From Flavobacteriales bacterium (lineage in GTDB: Bacteria; Bacteroidota; Bacteroidia; Flavobacteriales_D; Crocinitomicaceae): a stretch of DNA of 38,686 nt. Positions 36,177 to 38,686 of this stretch are shown one piece after another (the stretch's first letter is position 1; each line of letters opens with the position of its first letter). Made by a program: the position numbers and the translations under genes. The notes below the pieces were generated by a model. That model was given only the letters and a program-made list of their open reading frames with translations, searched no databases and had not been told where the DNA came from. The stretch covers positions 1 through 38,686 of the forward strand of contig CANITF010000029.1 in the NCBI GenBank assembly GCA_947470515.1, written 5' to 3'.

Positions 36177-38132
36177 TTGACCAAAAACAATTCCTTTAAA
36201 ATATCTGTAATCATTGTCAATTACAATGTTGAGTTCTTCTTAGAACAATGCTTGAATTCCGTTCAAAAAGCATTAGAAAAAGTGAATGGACAAGTCTTTA
36301 TTGTTGATAATAATTCAATCGATGGTTCTGTTGAAATGGTTCAACGAAAATTTCCGCAATACAATTTAATTGCAAACAAAGACAACAAAGGATTTTCAAA
36401 AGCAAATAACCAAGGAATTCTTTTATCTAATGCGGAATATATTTTATTGTTGAATCCAGATACTGTTGTTGAAGAAGATACGTTTTCAAAGGTTATTGAA
36501 TTCATGGATAACAATCCAGAAGCCGGCGGATTAGGCGTTCGAATGCTGGATGGTAAAGGGAAATTTTTACCCGAATCTAAACGGGGATTACCAACACCAA
36601 AAGTTGCTTTTTATAAAATTTTTGGTTTATCTAAACTCTTTCCGAAATCGAAGAAATTCGGACAATACCATGCTGGACATTTAAGTGAATTTGAAACAAA
36701 TGAAATAGACATTTTAAGTGGTGCCTTTATGCTGATGAGATCAGAAGCATTGGACAAGGTAGGACTATTAGACGAAGCCTTTTTCATGTATGGAGAAGAT
36801 ATTGATTTGTCTTATCGTATACAAAAAGGAGGCTATAAAAATTACTACTTTCCTGAAACGCGCATCATTCATTATAAAGGTGAAAGCACGAAAAAAAGTA
36901 GTGTTAATTATGTATTTGTTTTTTACCGAGCGATGATCATTTTTGCTGAAAAGCATTTCTCACAAAAAAACGCAAAACTTTTCTCTTTTTTAATCAATGC
37001 TGCTATCTACTTTAGAGCATTTTTAGCAATTTCGACGCGTTTTATCAAAGGAGCAATATTACCAATAGCTGATTTTGTTATTCTTATAATTGGATTATTT
37101 GCGCTCACCAATCAATGGAAAATAAGCAATATTGATTTTCCGGAAAATTTATTAGAAATTGCTATTCCTTCGTATACAATTACGTGGATGTTGAGTATTT
37201 TGTTTAATGGTGGTTATGATTTCCCTCTTAAATTTTTCAAGTTTCTAAAAGGCGCTCTTATTGGCACACTAATAATCTTAGTTTTCTATGCATTGCTCCC
37301 AAAAGAATGGCAATTCTCGAGACTCTATATTTTAACAGGAACACTATGGGTTTTTCTGTATTTTACATTGTCAAGAATATTCCTTCACTTTTCAATTGGC
37401 AAAAAATTCAATCTTATTCAAAAGAAAAACAAGAAATTCGCCATTGTTGGTCACAAGGAAGAATTTGATCGCGTTAGTGAAATACTAAAACAAACGAACG
37501 AGAAAATTGACATAATTGAGCATGTTTCATTAGATGACACGAAAGAAATTGGTGCGGTTGGAACATTAAATCAATTAGACCAAATAACACATATTCACGA
37601 AATTAATGAGATCATTTTTTGTGCGAAAGACACAACTGCGCAATCTATCATACACTGGATGTCGATTATCGAGTCAACAAATATTGATTTTAAAATAGCT
37701 CAACCAGATAGCTTATCGCTAATTGGCAGTAATTCAATTGAAACGGCAGGAGATTTATACGTTTTGAATTTAAATTCCATAACAAAATCTCAAAATATTC
37801 GGTCAAAAAGAACATTTGATTTTCTAACGGCGCTAATTTTTATCATTGGACTTCCTATTTTAATATTTGCGTTTAAAAACAAAAAAAGTTTTATCAGGAA
37901 TATATTCAAAGTTCTGATTGGCAAAATTTCAATTGTTGGCTATTTAAGCTCAAAAAACAATTCTTCTATTCAACTTCCAAGAATCAAGGGAGGAATCTTA
38001 AACCCTACAGATAGCCTGTCTTTTATTGATGAATCTTTAACTGAAAAGTTGAATTTAATTTATGCCAGAGATTATTCAATTCAGAAAGATTTAGGCATAC
38101 TTCTCAAAGCATGGAAAAAGCTTGATAGATAA
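36177..38132 (+). CDS. GT2 glycosyltransferase fused to degenerate sugar-phosphotransferase-like module
   Basis: A 651-aa membrane protein. The N-terminal GT2 domain (about 8-265) resembles WbbL-type rhamnosyltransferases: SVIIVNYN, VFIVDNNSIDGS, NKGFSKANNQG, LLLNPDTVVEED, SGAFMLMRSEALDKVGLLDE and FFMYGEDIDLSYRI. Next come four predicted membrane helices (about 290-430), a Rossmann-like domain (KKFAIVGHKEEFDRVSEIL through SLIGSNSIETAGDLY) like the CoA-binding-3 domain of WcaJ proteins, and a shrunken remnant of the bacterial sugar transferase domain (RSKRTFDFLTAL, then KVLIGKISIVGYL). The FRQ/KFRSM and DELPQL-type catalytic segments are missing, so that part should be inactive. It presumably builds envelope polysaccharide. 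There is no ATG before the GT2 core; the TTG at 36177 is chosen, with 36153 (TTG) as an alternative. Confidence 0.88.
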   Translation: MTKNNSFKISVIIVNYNVEFFLEQCLNSVQKALEKVNGQVFIVDNNSIDGSVEMVQRKFPQYNLIANKDNKGFSKANNQGILLSNAEYILLLNPDTVVEEDTFSKVIEFMDNNPEAGGLGVRMLDGKGKFLPESKRGLPTPKVAFYKIFGLSKLFPKSKKFGQYHAGHLSEFETNEIDILSGAFMLMRSEALDKVGLLDEAFFMYGEDIDLSYRIQKGGYKNYYFPETRIIHYKGESTKKSSVNYVFVFYRAMIIFAEKHFSQKNAKLFSFLINAAIYFRAFLAISTRFIKGAILPIADFVILIIGLFALTNQWKISNIDFPENLLEIAIPSYTITWMLSILFNGGYDFPLKFFKFLKGALIGTLIILVFYALLPKEWQFSRLYILTGTLWVFLYFTLSRIFLHFSIGKKFNLIQKKNKKFAIVGHKEEFDRVSEILKQTNEKIDIIEHVSLDDTKEIGAVGTLNQLDQITHIHEINEIIFCAKDTTAQSIIHWMSIIESTNIDFKIAQPDSLSLIGSNSIETAGDLYVLNLNSITKSQNIRSKRTFDFLTALIFIIGLPILIFAFKNKKSFIRNIFKVLIGKISIVGYLSSKNNSSIQLPRIKGGILNPTDSLSFIDESLTEKLNLIYARDYSIQKDLGILLKAWKKLDR

Positions 38133-38146
38133 TTGACAATTTCCCT

Positions 38147-38175
38147 TTGTTTAAAACGTTTTTTCCGTATTTTTG
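38147..38175 (+). promoter_or_regulatory. Promoter of the C-terminal-edge E2 gene: TTG - 18 nt - TATTTTTG
   Basis: TTG at 38147-38149 and TATTTTTG at 38168-38175, spaced by 18 nt, both matching the Bacteroidota consensus. The ATG follows 33 nt later at 38209. Confidence 0.7.
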
Positions 38176-38208
38176 TATCCTAAAAAAAAGTAAAATATCC
38201 TTTTTCAC

Positions 38209-38686
38209 ATGGCACAAATTGAAATTAGACTCCCGAAAATGGGGGAAAGCGTTACGGAAGCAACAATAACGAATTGGTTAAAAAACATTGGAGACACCGT
38301 CGAAATTGATGAGCCATTAGTTGAAGTTGCTACAGATAAAGTTGATAATGAGTTGCCATCTGAAGCTGGAGGGATTTTAATTAAACAATTTTTTGAAAAA
38401 GATCAAGTTGCTCAAGTTGGTGATGTAATTGCTCTAATTTCAACAGATGGTGATGATATTGTTGCAGAAACTGTAAAGGAGGCAAAAGTTGAAACAACGA
38501 AGGTTTCTGATAATAATAATTCAATTCAATCCGTTACTGAAACTGCTAATCCTTCATCAGAACTTATAGATAAAAATGGTCCATCTGGGAAATTTTATTC
38601 ACCACTCGTTCGCAGTATTGCTGAAAAAGAAGGTGTATCAATGGCTCAACTTGAATCTATAAATGGCACTGGTCAAGCTGGCCGTG
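38209..38686 (+). CDS. 2-oxoacid dehydrogenase E2 (dihydrolipoamide acyltransferase), cut by window end
   Basis: The first 159 codons of an E2 acyltransferase; the frame runs off the end of the window. A lipoyl domain fills the N-terminus (IRLPKMGESVTEATITNWLK, lipoyl lysine in VATDKVDNELPSE), followed by a Ser/Thr/Asn-rich linker and the start of the E3-binding domain (FYSPLVRSIAEKEGVSMAQL, then GTGQAGR). The MGESVTEA and TDKVDNELPS motifs point to the 2-oxoglutarate or branched-chain enzyme type rather than pyruvate dehydrogenase (compare the ETDKATMEFES motif of the pdhC product). The catalytic domain is outside the window, so the substrate cannot be assigned. Confidence 0.9.
   Translation, partial: MAQIEIRLPKMGESVTEATITNWLKNIGDTVEIDEPLVEVATDKVDNELPSEAGGILIKQFFEKDQVAQVGDVIALISTDGDDIVAETVKEAKVETTKVSDNNNSIQSVTETANPSSELIDKNGPSGKFYSPLVRSIAEKEGVSMAQLESINGTGQAGR

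Overview
The window is AT-rich DNA from a member of the Bacteroidota. It most resembles a free-living flavobacterium of the Crocinitomicaceae/Fluviicola type, although the exact genus cannot be fixed from this stretch. The evidence is type IX secretion (T9SS) sorting domains of both type A and type B, a PorP/SprF-family protein, a TonB-dependent receptor with a carboxypeptidase-like N-terminus, signal peptides ending in SQ/AQ/GQ, no clear Shine-Dalgarno sites, and repeated matches to the Bacteroidota promoter element TAnnTTTG shortly upstream of starts. I see no tRNA, rRNA, CRISPR array, transposase or phage gene; this is mostly ordinary chromosome.

Layout. 1-7.8 kb: a stand-alone Ser/Thr kinase, a tag/outer-membrane-protein pair, an SdiA-regulated-like protein, a FrnE-like DsbA, a small DUF2892 membrane protein, a 333-bp gene-free stretch packed with four different palindromes, a peptidase-U32/ferredoxin pair, then an outer-membrane protein followed by a PaaY-like hexapeptide protein. 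7.8-16 kb (minus strand): a 1403-aa T9SS type B adhesin followed 6 bp later by a PorP/SprF barrel fused to an OmpA peptidoglycan-binding domain, downstream of the pyruvate dehydrogenase genes pdhA and pdhC. 16-19.9 kb: a DUF3298 lipoprotein, a broken small gene, cytidine deaminase, the tRNA methylthiotransferase MtaB, a repeat-filled gap and the tRNA methyltransferase MnmD. 20-23 kb: dnaB and an exported protein of uncertain function. 23-28.4 kb: two large T9SS type A cargo proteins (an M43 metalloprotease and a CotH/lamin-tail protein) converging on a strong bidirectional terminator. 28.5-35.7 kb: gyrB, an exported glutathione peroxidase divergent from an OmpA-family protein, a TonB-dependent receptor, a DUF2147 protein and a TrpG/PabA-type amidotransferase. 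35.8 kb to the end: RidA, a GT2 glycosyltransferase fused to a degenerate polyprenyl-phosphate sugar-phosphotransferase-like module, and the start of a second 2-oxoacid dehydrogenase E2.

How they fit. The surface genes are a sample of the T9SS export repertoire: two type A cargo proteins and one type B adhesin with its own barrel partner. Housekeeping is represented by dnaB, gyrB, pdhA/pdhC, cdd and tag. Three genes (U32 family, mtaB, mnmD) probably modify tRNA anticodon loops. The observations most worth following are the adhesin/PorP-OmpA pair, the U32-ferredoxin operon, the GT2/degenerate phosphotransferase fusion, the palindrome cluster at 4443-4645, and the divergent mnmD/dnaB pair, whose promoters predict leaderless or nearly leaderless mRNAs.
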